This document shows positions 14,830 to 22,583 of a stretch of DNA of 27,664 nucleotides, one piece after another (within the stretch, counting starts at the first letter, position 1; each line of letters begins with the position of its first letter). The notes below the pieces were generated by a model, which was not told the origin of the DNA, did no database searches, and saw only the letters and a program-made list of their open reading frames with translations. The position numbers were made by a program, and so were the translations under genes. This DNA comes from an uncultured Novosphingobium sp. (GTDB lineage: Bacteria; Pseudomonadota; Alphaproteobacteria; Sphingomonadales; Sphingomonadaceae). The stretch is taken from contig CALLNA010000151.1 in NCBI GenBank assembly GCA_938005655.1, positions 1 through 27,664 of the forward strand. Direction: 5' to 3'.

Positions 14830-15158
14830 GGATATTCTCCCAGCGGTTTCCGGGCGGCCGCGCCGCGAGAAACGGCAGGCCGCGGGCTTGGCCGGAAGCC
14901 TAGCCCATCTTGCGGCCATAAGGAACGGCAGGCTGGATGAAATCGCCCTCGCGGCGAGTCCGCCGGCGCGCATGTTATGTTATGCGCGCGCCGGCATCCT
15001 CTCCCCCGTCTGCGCCATGCGTGCGGTGCAGATCGATGCGACCGTCGGGGCTATCGTCTGCTCCCGCTCGGTGGGCGGGGTGGTAACGCATCTTGCGCAA
15101 TGAGCACCATGAAAAATCGCCCACGAAGAAATATTGGTGCGCTGGGCGGCCCGGCGGC
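14830..15158. other. Gene-free divergent region with an imperfect inverted repeat
   Basis: This is the upstream region of the Rieske gene (minus) and the cyclophilin gene (plus). At 14963-14994 CCGGCGCGCAT is followed by GTTATGTT and then by ATGCGCG-CG-CCGG, an 11-bp inverted repeat with one 2-nt bulge and an AT-rich centre containing a GTTATGTTATG tandem. This may be an operator or promoter element for either gene. I see no convincing -35/-10 pair, no RNA gene and no supported small ORF. Confidence 0.45.
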
Positions 15159-15827
15159 ATGATCGCGGGCATGCAACGCCGATTCGCCCTGCTCGCCGTT
15201 CCGCTCGCCCTGCTGACGCTGGCGGCCGCGCCCGCCCCGCGGCGCGCGCCCGCGCCCTTGCCGGATACCGTCCGGGTCGTCCTGACCACGGAGAAGGGCG
15301 CGATCACCGTCGACCTCGACGCCAGGCACGCGCCGGTCACGGTCGCGAACTTCGTGCGCTACGTCGATCAGCGGCGGTTCGACGGGATCACCTTCTACCG
15401 CGCCATGCACCTCGCCTGGGGCGAGCAGCCCAACGGCCTGATCCAGGCGGGCCAGCGCGATCCCCGGCTGCGGCTGCCGCCGATCGCCCATGAGCCGACC
15501 AGCCGGACCGGGCTGCTCCACAAGGCGGGCGCCCTGTCGATGGCCCGCAACGCGCCGGGGACGGCGGTGGCCGACTTCTCGATCCTGCTGTCGGACATGC
15601 CCGGCCTCGATGCCGACCCGGCTTCCGCCGATCCGGAGAAGCAGGCGGGCTATGCCGTCTTCGGCCATGTGGTCAGCGGCATGGAGGTCGTCCGCGCGAT
15701 CTGGGACGCGCCGCGCTCGCCGACGCTGGGCGAGGGGGTGATGAAGGGGCAGATGCTCGCCCCGCCGGTCAAGGTACTCACCGCCCGCCGCGTGGCGATC
15801 CCGCTGACCCCGCCCGCCGCGCCCTGA
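15159..15827 (+). CDS. Exported cyclophilin-type peptidylprolyl isomerase
   Basis: 222 residues from the ATG at 15159; the ATG at 15171 (MQRRFALL) is equally possible and neither has a strong ribosome site. A Sec signal peptide is clear (Arg-Arg then a Leu/Ala-rich core, with AAAPAP near the cleavage site), so the enzyme acts in the periplasm. The cyclophilin domain shows TEKGAITVDLDARHAPVTV, FDGITFYRAM with catalytic Arg81, LIQAGQ with Gln96, GALSMARNAPGTAVADFSIL and YAVFGHVVSGMEVVRAI. The Arg-to-Gln distance is about 7 residues longer than in human cyclophilin A. It would assist folding of exported proteins by proline isomerisation. It is not obviously part of the catabolic block and may be an ordinary core gene. 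Confidence 0.9.
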   Translation: MIAGMQRRFALLAVPLALLTLAAAPAPRRAPAPLPDTVRVVLTTEKGAITVDLDARHAPVTVANFVRYVDQRRFDGITFYRAMHLAWGEQPNGLIQAGQRDPRLRLPPIAHEPTSRTGLLHKAGALSMARNAPGTAVADFSILLSDMPGLDADPASADPEKQAGYAVFGHVVSGMEVVRAIWDAPRSPTLGEGVMKGQMLAPPVKVLTARRVAIPLTPPAAP

Positions 15828-15889
15828 GCGCGGCGATTTGGCAATTTCCGCGCCCGGCGCTACCACGCGCGACCGAAGGGAAATCCAGC

Positions 15890-16495
15890 ATGGAACCGCC
15901 GGCCGTCGAGGCCTCGCCCTGGGAGCGTCGCCGCAGCGACATGGCCATGCGCATCGAGCGATGCGCGCTGGAGCTGTGCGTCGCCCAGGGCATCGACAAG
16001 ACGACGATGGAGGACATCGCCAAGGCCGCGGGCATCTCGCGGCGCACCGTCTATCGCTACTTCGGGACGATCGACGAGATCCTGATCGCCCAGTCGAAGC
16101 GCTCGCTGACCCGCATCTCCCGCAGCGTCGCCGAGCGGCCGCTCTCGGAAAGCGTGCGCGAGGCCTTCGTCAACGCCAGCCGGGATCATCCCCCGTCCGA
16201 CGACGAGCGCTATATCCTGGAGCTGGGCGGCCAGTTGTGCGAGTCGCAGCCGGCGCCGTGGTGGCGGGCGATGGGCCGGGTCCAGGCGATGACCCGCGAG
16301 GTCTATGAAGGCGCCGTCGCGGAACGGCTCGCCGCGGCCGGGCAGGACCCGAAGTTCGCGCCGATGATCGCCGCCGTGCTGATCGCCGTGATCGGCTTCA
16401 CTGCGCAGCAGAGCTATGCCGACAACGGCAAGTTCTCGCCCTCGGCGGCGCGGCTGGAGGAGGCCCTGGCCGCGCTGTCGGCGATCATGCGCTAG
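15890..16495 (+). CDS. TetR-family transcriptional regulator
   Basis: 201 residues; the ATG at 15890 has GAAGGGAAATCC upstream. The N-terminal helix-turn-helix is typical (residues about 18-65: TTMEDIAKAAGISRRTVYRY, then FGTIDEIL). The C-terminal ligand domain is unassigned. It is directly upstream of the carboxylesterase gene on the same strand (73-bp gap with its own promoter-like sequence), so it probably represses that gene, itself, or both. The effector is unknown; the esterase substrate or product is a reasonable guess. Confidence 0.92.
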   Translation: MEPPAVEASPWERRRSDMAMRIERCALELCVAQGIDKTTMEDIAKAAGISRRTVYRYFGTIDEILIAQSKRSLTRISRSVAERPLSESVREAFVNASRDHPPSDDERYILELGGQLCESQPAPWWRAMGRVQAMTREVYEGAVAERLAAAGQDPKFAPMIAAVLIAVIGFTAQQSYADNGKFSPSAARLEEALAALSAIMR

Positions 16496-16505
16496 CTGCA
16501 TCCTG

Positions 16506-16534
16506 TTGACACAGTGTGACGAGGTTGGTTAGCT
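16506..16534 (+). promoter_or_regulatory. Candidate promoter and small dyad before the carboxylesterase
   Basis: A consensus TTGACA (16506-16511) is followed after 17 bp by a weak -10 (TTAGCT, 16529-16534). The odd palindrome ACACAGTGT (16509-16517) overlaps the -35, a suitable place for the adjacent TetR protein to bind. Confidence 0.4.
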
Positions 16535-16568
16535 TCCCGGCCAAGGAAAACAGCCGGGATGAGAGAGC

Positions 16569-18209
16569 ATGACTGACGGGTTTACCCGCCGCCAGACCTT
16601 GGCGGGCGCGGCCGGAGCCGGCGTGGCGGGGGCGAGCCTCCTGCTGGGCGTGGGCCGGGCGATAGGGCAGCCGCTGCGCTATACGGCGGCGGTCGCGACC
16701 ACGGCGGGCCAGGTGCGCGGCAGGCAGGTCGGCCGCGTCGCCAATTTCCTCGGCATCCCCTATGGCGGCGACACCCGGCAGCGCCGCTTCCAGGCCCCCG
16801 TCGCGCCCGAGCCCTGGAGCGGGGTGCGCGATTGCGTGGCGTTGGGCCACCAGTGCCCGCAGATGGAAATCAGCGGTTCGGCGCCGCCCGGCACGGACCT
16901 CAATTCGCCCTTCGTCCAGGCGGTCATGGCCGCGGGCAAGCAGGGGATGGAGCAGGGCAACGAGGGCGAGGACTGCCTCGTGCTCAACCTCTATACGCCG
17001 GAGGCCAGCCCGGCGCGCAAGCGCCCGGTCATGGTCTGGCTGCACGGCGGCGGCTTCGCCATGGGCTCGGCCGGCGATCCGCAATACGACGGCAATGCCC
17101 TGGTCCGGCGCGGCGACGTGGTCGTGGTGACGATCAACCACCGGCTCAACGCGCTGGGCTATCTCTATCTCGGCGATCTCGATCCGCTATTCGCGGATTC
17201 GGGCAATGCCGGCCAGCTCGACATCGTCCTCGCGCTGCAATGGGTGCGCGACAATATTGCCAACTTCGGCGGCGATCCCGGCAACGTCACGATCTTCGGC
17301 GAGAGCGGAGGCGGCTCCAAGGTCTCGGTCGTGATGGCCATGCCCGCCGCGCAGGGGCTGTTCCACAAGGCGATCATCCAGAGCGGCCCCGGCCTGACCA
17401 TGGGCGACAAGGCCCAGGCCGCGGCCCACGGTGAGGCGACGCTGGCCAAGCTGGGCCTGGCCAAGACCGATGTGCGCAAGCTGCTCGACATGGACATCCG
17501 CGAGATCATGCGCGCGGCCGGGGCCGCGCAGGGCCGGGGGATGCGCTCGCTCGCCCCGATCGTCGACGGCCGCGCGCTGCCGCGCCATCCGTTCTCGCCC
17601 GACGCCACGCCGCTGTCGCGCGACATTCCGCTGATGATCGGCACGACCAAGGACGAATCGACCCTGTTCCTCTCGCCCGATCCGCTGTTCGGCAAGATGA
17701 CCGAGGCGCAGGCGGTGGAGAAGGCGACCGCGATGCTGGGCCCGAAGGGCGCGGAGGGGATCGCCGTGTTCAAGCGCCTGCGGCCCAAGGACGCCCCGAC
17801 CTATTGGCTGACCTCGCTGATGACGGCGAGCGGGACCTGGATCAATTCGATCCGCCTGGCCGATCGCAAGCTCGCCCAGCCCGCGCCGGTCTATATGTTC
17901 CGAATGGACTGGGAGACCCCGTTCTACGGCGGGGCGCTCAAGGCGCCGCACGGGACCGAGGTGCCCTTCGTCTTCGACAACGCCGACAAGCGCCCGGTCC
18001 TGCTCGGCACCGGGCCGGTGCAGCGCAAGCTCGGCGCGGAGCTGTCGCAGGCCTGGATCAACTTCGCCCGCAACGGCGATCCCTCGCAGCCGAAACTGGC
18101 CTGGCCGGCCTACGACACGGCGGAGCGGCGGACGCTGATCTTCGACACGGTCAGCCACGTCACGGCCGACCCGGACAAGGAGGCGCGCGTCCTGCTGGGC
18201 TCGGCCTGA
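16569..18209 (+). CDS. Type B carboxylesterase with Tat-like signal
   Basis: 546 residues; the ATG at 16569 follows GATGAGAGAGC. The N-terminus FTRRQTLAGAAGAGVAGASL resembles a twin-arginine signal, so export of the folded enzyme is likely. The alpha/beta-hydrolase of the esterase/lipase type B family is complete: NFLGIPYG, NEGEDCLVLNLYTP, oxyanion WLHGGGF (157-163), nucleophile Ser246 in FGESGGGS, Glu363 in TTKDES, and His461 in APHGTEVPF. The elbow reads GESGG rather than the more common GESAG. It would hydrolyse carboxylic esters, perhaps releasing the acid or alcohol used by the neighbouring pathway. Its 3' end is 7 bp from the end of the convergent acyl-CoA synthetase gene. The regulator upstream is TetR-type. 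Confidence 0.92.
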   Translation: MTDGFTRRQTLAGAAGAGVAGASLLLGVGRAIGQPLRYTAAVATTAGQVRGRQVGRVANFLGIPYGGDTRQRRFQAPVAPEPWSGVRDCVALGHQCPQMEISGSAPPGTDLNSPFVQAVMAAGKQGMEQGNEGEDCLVLNLYTPEASPARKRPVMVWLHGGGFAMGSAGDPQYDGNALVRRGDVVVVTINHRLNALGYLYLGDLDPLFADSGNAGQLDIVLALQWVRDNIANFGGDPGNVTIFGESGGGSKVSVVMAMPAAQGLFHKAIIQSGPGLTMGDKAQAAAHGEATLAKLGLAKTDVRKLLDMDIREIMRAAGAAQGRGMRSLAPIVDGRALPRHPFSPDATPLSRDIPLMIGTTKDESTLFLSPDPLFGKMTEAQAVEKATAMLGPKGAEGIAVFKRLRPKDAPTYWLTSLMTASGTWINSIRLADRKLAQPAPVYMFRMDWETPFYGGALKAPHGTEVPFVFDNADKRPVLLGTGPVQRKLGAELSQAWINFARNGDPSQPKLAWPAYDTAERRTLIFDTVSHVTADPDKEARVLLGSA

Positions 18210-18216
18210 CGGGGGC

Positions 18217-19926
18217 CTAGCGGTCGGCCGAGGCTTCGAGCCGTTCGGTGGCCAGCTTGCGCAGGTCGGCGGTCTTGACCTTGGCGCTGCCGGTCATCCG
18301 CAGCTCCTCCTCGGCGAAGAACAGGACGCGGCGCGGCACCTTGTAGCTGGCGAGCCGTTCCCGAGCGAAGCCGCGCACCGTCTCCTCGTCGAGGCTTGCG
18401 CCGTCGTGGGGCACGACGCAGGCGACCACGATCTCGCCCAGGGTGTCGTGCGGCACGCCCATGGTCTGAGTCGCCTAGACGCCGGGGGAGTCGAGGATCG
18501 CCTCGTCGATCTCCAGCGGGGAGCCGGTGGCGCCGCCGGTCTTGATGATGTCGTTGAGCCGGCCTTCCCAGAACAGCCGCCCGTCTGCGTCGAGCCAGCC
18601 GCCGTCGCCGGTGCGGAAGAAGCCTTCCTCGTCCAGCGTCTCGTCGAGCGGAATGCCGAGGTAGCCGAGCATCAGCGTCGGTCCCTTGACCGCGATCTCG
18701 CCCCGCTCGCCCAGCGGCACGACCCGGCCGGACAGCGGGTCGACGACCTTGAAGATATTGCCGGGCAGGGGCAGGCCGTGGCTGTTGCGCGCCTCCTCGC
18801 GGGTGGTCCCGGCGGGATAGGCGCTGCTCAGGGTGAAGGTCTCGGTATTGCCGTAGCAGTGGCGCGGCTCGATCCAGGTCGTCCGCACCGCCGGATGGCG
18901 GGCCAGCGGCGAATCGACGTCGATATAGCGCAGCGCGGAGAGGTCCGCCGTGGCCCAGTTCGGCGCGGAGAGCAGTTGCTCCCACTGGTGCGGCCAGGCG
19001 AACAGGAAGCTGACCTGCTCGCGCGCCATCAGGTCGATCGCCTCGGCCGGCTGGAAGGTGCGCTGGAGGACGATCGTGCCCCCGACCGCCAGCACCCCGC
19101 CGACCACCATCGAGAAGTTGCCCGACCAGAAGAAGCCGTTGGCGGTCCAGTAGCGCACGTTGGGGTCGAGCCCCTGCTGGCGCCCCATCCGCCAGCATTG
19201 CAGCGTGACGCCGCGATGGGCGCTGAGGATGCCCTTGGGCTTGCTGGTCGAGCCCGAGGAGAAGAACAGCACGCTGGGATCGGCGGGCGTCACCGTGGCG
19301 GCCCGAGCCGCGAGCCTTTCGCCTGACACGCCGTCGCCGCGGGCGAGGAAGTCGTCCCAGGCCGCGATCGCGCCCAGGCCCGCGCCCTCGACCACGGCGA
19401 GGCTGCGGAGGAAAGGAAAGCGCGCCGAATCGAGCCTGCCCGGCGTGCCGGCGGCGATCGCCGGATCGAGCCCGCAGAGGATGTCCGCGAAGTCCTTCTT
19501 GAGCACCGCGCGTTCGAGCAGCACGACCGAGCAGGCCGAGGCGGCGAGCAGGTGGTCGAGCTCGGCCGGGGTCGAGAAGGTGCTGAGCGGCGCGGCGACG
19601 CCGCCGGCCAGGGCCGTGCCGAAGACCGCGGCGATGAATTCGGCGCGGTTGGTCATCAGCACGCCGACCCGCTCGCCCTTGCCGAGCCCGTCCGCGATCA
19701 GCGCCTTGGCCACCCGCTCCGACTGCCGCCACAGCTCGGCGTAGGTCCAGCGCTCCACCGTGCCGTCGGCACGATGCTGGACCAGGGCCTCGCGCTCGCC
19801 GCCGCGCTCGGTCACCTCGCGGACGAAGCCGGCCAGGGTCAGCGTGCCCAGGCCCGGCTCCTCGGCGAGCGGCAGGCCGCGCGCGATCGAGACGGCGGGA
19901 TCGGCGACATAGCGGTGGGCGGTCAT
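18217..19926 (-). pseudogene. AMP-forming acyl-CoA synthetase interrupted by an in-frame amber codon
   Basis: Read through, the frame gives a 569-residue ANL-family ligase from the ATG at 19926. The large part has the P-loop SSGSTSKPKG (223-232), YGNTETF (358-364) and FRTGDGGWL with Asp441. Codon 484 (18477-18475) is TAG, directly after EAILDSPGV. The frame then continues without shift into ATQTMGVPHDTLGE and ends with the C-terminal lobe carrying the catalytic Lys549 (GSAKVKT). At this place relatives usually read a residue such as Glu; GAG to TAG is one base change. The truncated 483-residue product would lack the C-terminal lobe and its Lys, so it should not form acyl-AMP. The second part has an ATG (18462) but no ribosome site. 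A recent nonsense mutation, a sequencing error and natural suppression are all possible. The role would be CoA activation of a carboxylic acid. Confidence 0.88.
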
Positions 19927-19987
19927 GGAACGGGGCTCTCTGCGGTCATCGGGCAACCGAGTGTTGCGGCAGCGGCGCGGCGAGCGG

Positions 19988-20005
19988 CTTGACCGATTGA
20001 GACAA
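19988..20005. promoter_or_regulatory. 18-bp dyad element, copy 1, upstream of the acyl-CoA synthetase gene
   Basis: CTTGACCGATTGAGACAA; read on the other strand it matches the copy at 21044-21061 at 15 of 18 bases. TTGACC and the near-complementary AGACAA form an imperfect inverted repeat around GATTG. It lies about 60-80 bp before the synthetase start codon, in the gap after the AraC gene. Confidence 0.55.
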
Positions 20006-20013
20006 AGTGGCCG

Positions 20014-21024
20014 TCAGGCGTGGCGGCGGTGCTGCTGGCGGACCTGGGTCGGCGCGGCCGCGAACCAGCGGCGGCAGCGCCGGGTCAGCACCGATTGCTC
20101 CGCGAAGCCCAGCTTTTCCGAGATGGTCGAGAAATCGAGCTCGGTCTGGCGCAGGTAGTAGAGCAGCACGTCGCGCCGGACCTCGTCCTTGACCTGCTGG
20201 AACGAGGTGCCCTCCGCGCCCAGGCGGCGGTGCAAGGTGCGAGGATGAAGGTTCAGCTCGGCGGCGACGCGGGCGTTGCTCGCCTCGCCCGTCCAGAGGA
20301 GCTGCATAACCGCGCCGCGGACCAGGGCGTGGACCGGCGGACGGACCTCGGCGAAGTGGGCGTCGATATAGGCGATGGCGGTCTGGTAGGCCTCGGGATC
20401 GGGGGTGACGATCGGGCAGGCGAGGTCGGCCTGCGAATAGAACACGCCGTCCTCGTTCTGGCCGAAGCGCACCTCGCAGCCGAAGTAGCGGCGATAGACG
20501 GCCGGGGGGGAAAGCGGCTGGTGGCGGAAGTGGACCTTGCGGACGCGGGCGTGGCCGCCGGTCATCTCCATGGCGAAGAGGTGGCCGACGAGCAGGATCT
20601 GCTCCATCGCCTGGCCGCGATGCGGCAGTCCTTCGACCAGGATGTCGTGGCCGGAGAACACGCCGTCCTCGCCCGGTAGGCGCTTCTGCCAGATTCGCGC
20701 GGCCAGGCTGTGGGCATAGGCATGGGTGCCGACATAGGCCAGTGCCTCGCCGAAGGTGCGCGAGTTGCGCATGACCTGGCCGAGCGGCCCGAACATGCCG
20801 CCGCCTTGCCGCACCGCGAGGCGCATCCCGAAGTCCGCGCAGCGCAGCGCCCCGGCCGCCTGCTCGATCAGGCCGATCATCTGGCGGTAGGTCGCCTGCG
20901 GCGCGGCGCGGTCGATTCCCGCCGCTGCGAGCATGGCGTCGGCATGGCCGCCGAGGTCCTCGACCAGCTCGGGGAAGAAGCGCAGCAGGCGGGCGTGGAC
21001 CAGGTCGAAGCTGTCAGTGGACAT
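20014..21024 (-). CDS. AraC-family transcriptional regulator
   Basis: 336 residues from the ATG at 21024 with GAAGG upstream. The N-terminal sensing domain (about 20-200) resembles the arabinose-binding-like domain of OruR/ArgR-type AraC proteins (FGMRLAVRQGGGMFGPLG). The C-terminal double helix-turn-helix (about 249-330) shows VAAELNLHPRTLHRRLGAEG and TISEKLGFAEQS followed by a WF-A-P-x-Q motif. Such proteins usually activate catabolic genes in response to a small molecule. The gene lies between the broken acyl-CoA synthetase (same strand, downstream) and the divergent SnoaL-SDR-SDR operon. A shared dyad occurs in both flanking control regions, so it is the natural candidate regulator of both units. 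Confidence 0.93.
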   Translation of the reverse strand: MSTDSFDLVHARLLRFFPELVEDLGGHADAMLAAAGIDRAAPQATYRQMIGLIEQAAGALRCADFGMRLAVRQGGGMFGPLGQVMRNSRTFGEALAYVGTHAYAHSLAARIWQKRLPGEDGVFSGHDILVEGLPHRGQAMEQILLVGHLFAMEMTGGHARVRKVHFRHQPLSPPAVYRRYFGCEVRFGQNEDGVFYSQADLACPIVTPDPEAYQTAIAYIDAHFAEVRPPVHALVRGAVMQLLWTGEASNARVAAELNLHPRTLHRRLGAEGTSFQQVKDEVRRDVLLYYLRQTELDFSTISEKLGFAEQSVLTRRCRRWFAAAPTQVRQQHRRHA

Positions 21025-21043
21025 GGGCCTTCACGAAACGCAT

Positions 21044-21061
21044 TTGTCCGAATAGGTCAAG
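21044..21061. promoter_or_regulatory. 18-bp dyad element, copy 2, between the AraC gene and the SnoaL operon
   Basis: TTGTCCGAATAGGTCAAG; TTGTCC and GGTCAA are inverted copies matching at 5 of 6 bases around GAATA. It is 20 bp upstream of the AraC start codon and 77 bp upstream of the SnoaL start. A TAGAAT hexamer at 21083-21088 could be the -10 of the rightward promoter. Confidence 0.55.
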
Positions 21062-21137
21062 CGTCCGGCGCGCGGCCGGGCCTAGAATGAACCCAGCGCA
21101 TAATGAGCGCCGCTACGGCGCGCCGAGGAGAGAACCG

Positions 21138-21683
21138 ATGAAGCTCACTAGCCTGAGCGAACTGCTCGATCGCGAGATGATCCGCGACTGCGTGGCGCGC
21201 CTGGCCCGCGGCGAGGACCGCCGCGACGCCGACCTGCTCAAGGCCTGCTACTGGCCGGATTCGGCCTTCGACTACGGCATGTATTCCGGGACCTTCCCCG
21301 ACTACCTCGCCTGGGTCGTGCCGGGGGCCGAGGCGATCACCAACACCCAGCACGTCATCGCCCAGACCGTGATCGAGCTCGACGGCGACAAGGCCCGGGC
21401 CGAGAGCCACGTTGTCTCCTATCACCGCGTCGACATGGGCCCAGGAGAGAACGGCGGCGAGCGCGACACCTGCATAGGCGGCCGCTACCTCGACAAGCTG
21501 GAGAAGCGCGACGGCGAATGGCGGATCGCGCATCGCACCATGCTCTACGACTGGTTCCAGGACTGGGGCGAGGCGGTCGACTGGTCGCAGGGGGTGATGG
21601 GCTATCCCTTCACCGGCCCGCACTACACCGGCACCGCCAAGGGCGACTGGAGCGAGGTCTTTTTTGGAAAGCGGTCGGCCTGA
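21138..21683 (+). CDS. SnoaL/LinA-like (NTF2-fold) lyase or dehydratase
   Basis: 181 residues; the ATG at 21138 follows GAGGAGAGAACCG, while upstream in-frame codons have no ribosome site. The conical NTF2-like fold is indicated by the N-terminal helix REMIRDCVARLARGEDRRD, the CYWPDSAFDYG strand and the end GGRYLDKLEKRDGEWRIAHR. Asp27 and His72 sit where the catalytic Asp/His pair is found in LinA (Asp25/His73) and related dehydratases such as bile-acid dehydratase BaiE. A role in proton abstraction with loss of water or another leaving group is therefore plausible. Its stop codon overlaps the next start by 1 base, so it is translationally coupled to the SDR. Substrate unknown. Confidence 0.82.
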   Translation: MKLTSLSELLDREMIRDCVARLARGEDRRDADLLKACYWPDSAFDYGMYSGTFPDYLAWVVPGAEAITNTQHVIAQTVIELDGDKARAESHVVSYHRVDMGPGENGGERDTCIGGRYLDKLEKRDGEWRIAHRTMLYDWFQDWGEAVDWSQGVMGYPFTGPHYTGTAKGDWSEVFFGKRSA

Positions 21684-22537
21684 TGGGCGCGCTGTCGGGC
21701 AAGGTTGCCGTCATCACCGGCGCGAGCCGCGGCATCGGCCGGGGGATCGCCCTGGCGCTGGGTGAGGAAGGCGCGACGGTCTATGTCACCGGCCGCACCG
21801 TCGAGCCGGGCACGGCCCCGCTCCCCGGCACGGTCGGTGAGACCGCGGCCGAGGTCACGGCGCGTGGCGGCAAGGGCATCGCGGTGCCCTGCGACCTCAA
21901 GGACGACGCCCAGATCGCGGCGCTGTTCGAGCAGGTGAAGCGCGAGCAGGGCCGGCTCGACCTGCTGGTCAACAACGCCATCGCCATCCCGCCGGAGATG
22001 ACCCAGCGCATCGGCTTCTGGGAAAAGCCGCTGTCGAACTGGGAGATCCTCGACGTCGGCCTGCGCGCGGCCTTCGTCGCCGCGCATCACGCGGCGAAGA
22101 TCATGGTGCCGCAGCGGTCGGGGCTGATCGTCGCGCTCTCGGGCTATGTCGGCGTGACCTATACCTACGACACGATCTTCGGCACGACCAAGACCGCGAC
22201 CGACCGCATGGCCCGCGACATGGCCGTGGAGCTGAAGCCGCACAACGTCGCCTCGATCTCGCTGTGGCAGGGCTTCACCTATACCGAGCGGGCGCAGGAG
22301 AACCTCAAGACCGTGCCCGGCATGGCCAGCCAGCTCAACGCGGCGGCGGGCAGCTCGCCCGAGTTCCCCGGCCGGGTCATCGCCGCTCTGGCCAAGGACC
22401 CGAACGTCATGGCCCGGTCCGGCGGCACCTACATCAACGCCGAGCTGGCGCAGGAATACGGCGTCACCGACATCGACGGGCGGCAGATCGTCTCGCTGCG
22501 CGAGGAACGCGGCTCGCCGCTGTGGGGGCCGGTCTGA
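21683..22537 (+). CDS. Short-chain dehydrogenase/reductase homologue with Phe at the catalytic Tyr
   Basis: 284 residues from the ATG at 21683, inside the TGATG overlap with the SnoaL-like gene. The Rossmann fold is intact: GASRGIG (13-19) for the cofactor, NNA (97-99) and Ser153 (VALSGY). In the Y-x-x-x-K motif it reads FGTTK, so Phe166 stands at the Tyr position and Lys170 is kept. The Ser-to-Phe spacing of 13 is the normal Ser-to-Tyr spacing, which supports the alignment. The sequence resembles the DHRS1-like branch of SDRs. Without the Tyr hydroxyl the usual proton relay is lost; Tyr160 and Tyr162 nearby might substitute, or the protein may be a binding or regulatory partner. Co-transcribed with a second, standard SDR. 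Confidence 0.87.
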   Translation: MGALSGKVAVITGASRGIGRGIALALGEEGATVYVTGRTVEPGTAPLPGTVGETAAEVTARGGKGIAVPCDLKDDAQIAALFEQVKREQGRLDLLVNNAIAIPPEMTQRIGFWEKPLSNWEILDVGLRAAFVAAHHAAKIMVPQRSGLIVALSGYVGVTYTYDTIFGTTKTATDRMARDMAVELKPHNVASISLWQGFTYTERAQENLKTVPGMASQLNAAAGSSPEFPGRVIAALAKDPNVMARSGGTYINAELAQEYGVTDIDGRQIVSLREERGSPLWGPV

Positions 22538-22583
22538 ACAGGCAGCCGCCGCGCGAAGCGAACGGATCAGGAAGGATGATGGA

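Noticed and set aside
18217..18462. A separate 81-residue protein
   Set aside because: Its sequence is the C-terminal lobe of the acyl-CoA synthetase, in frame after the TAG, and the ATG has no ribosome site.
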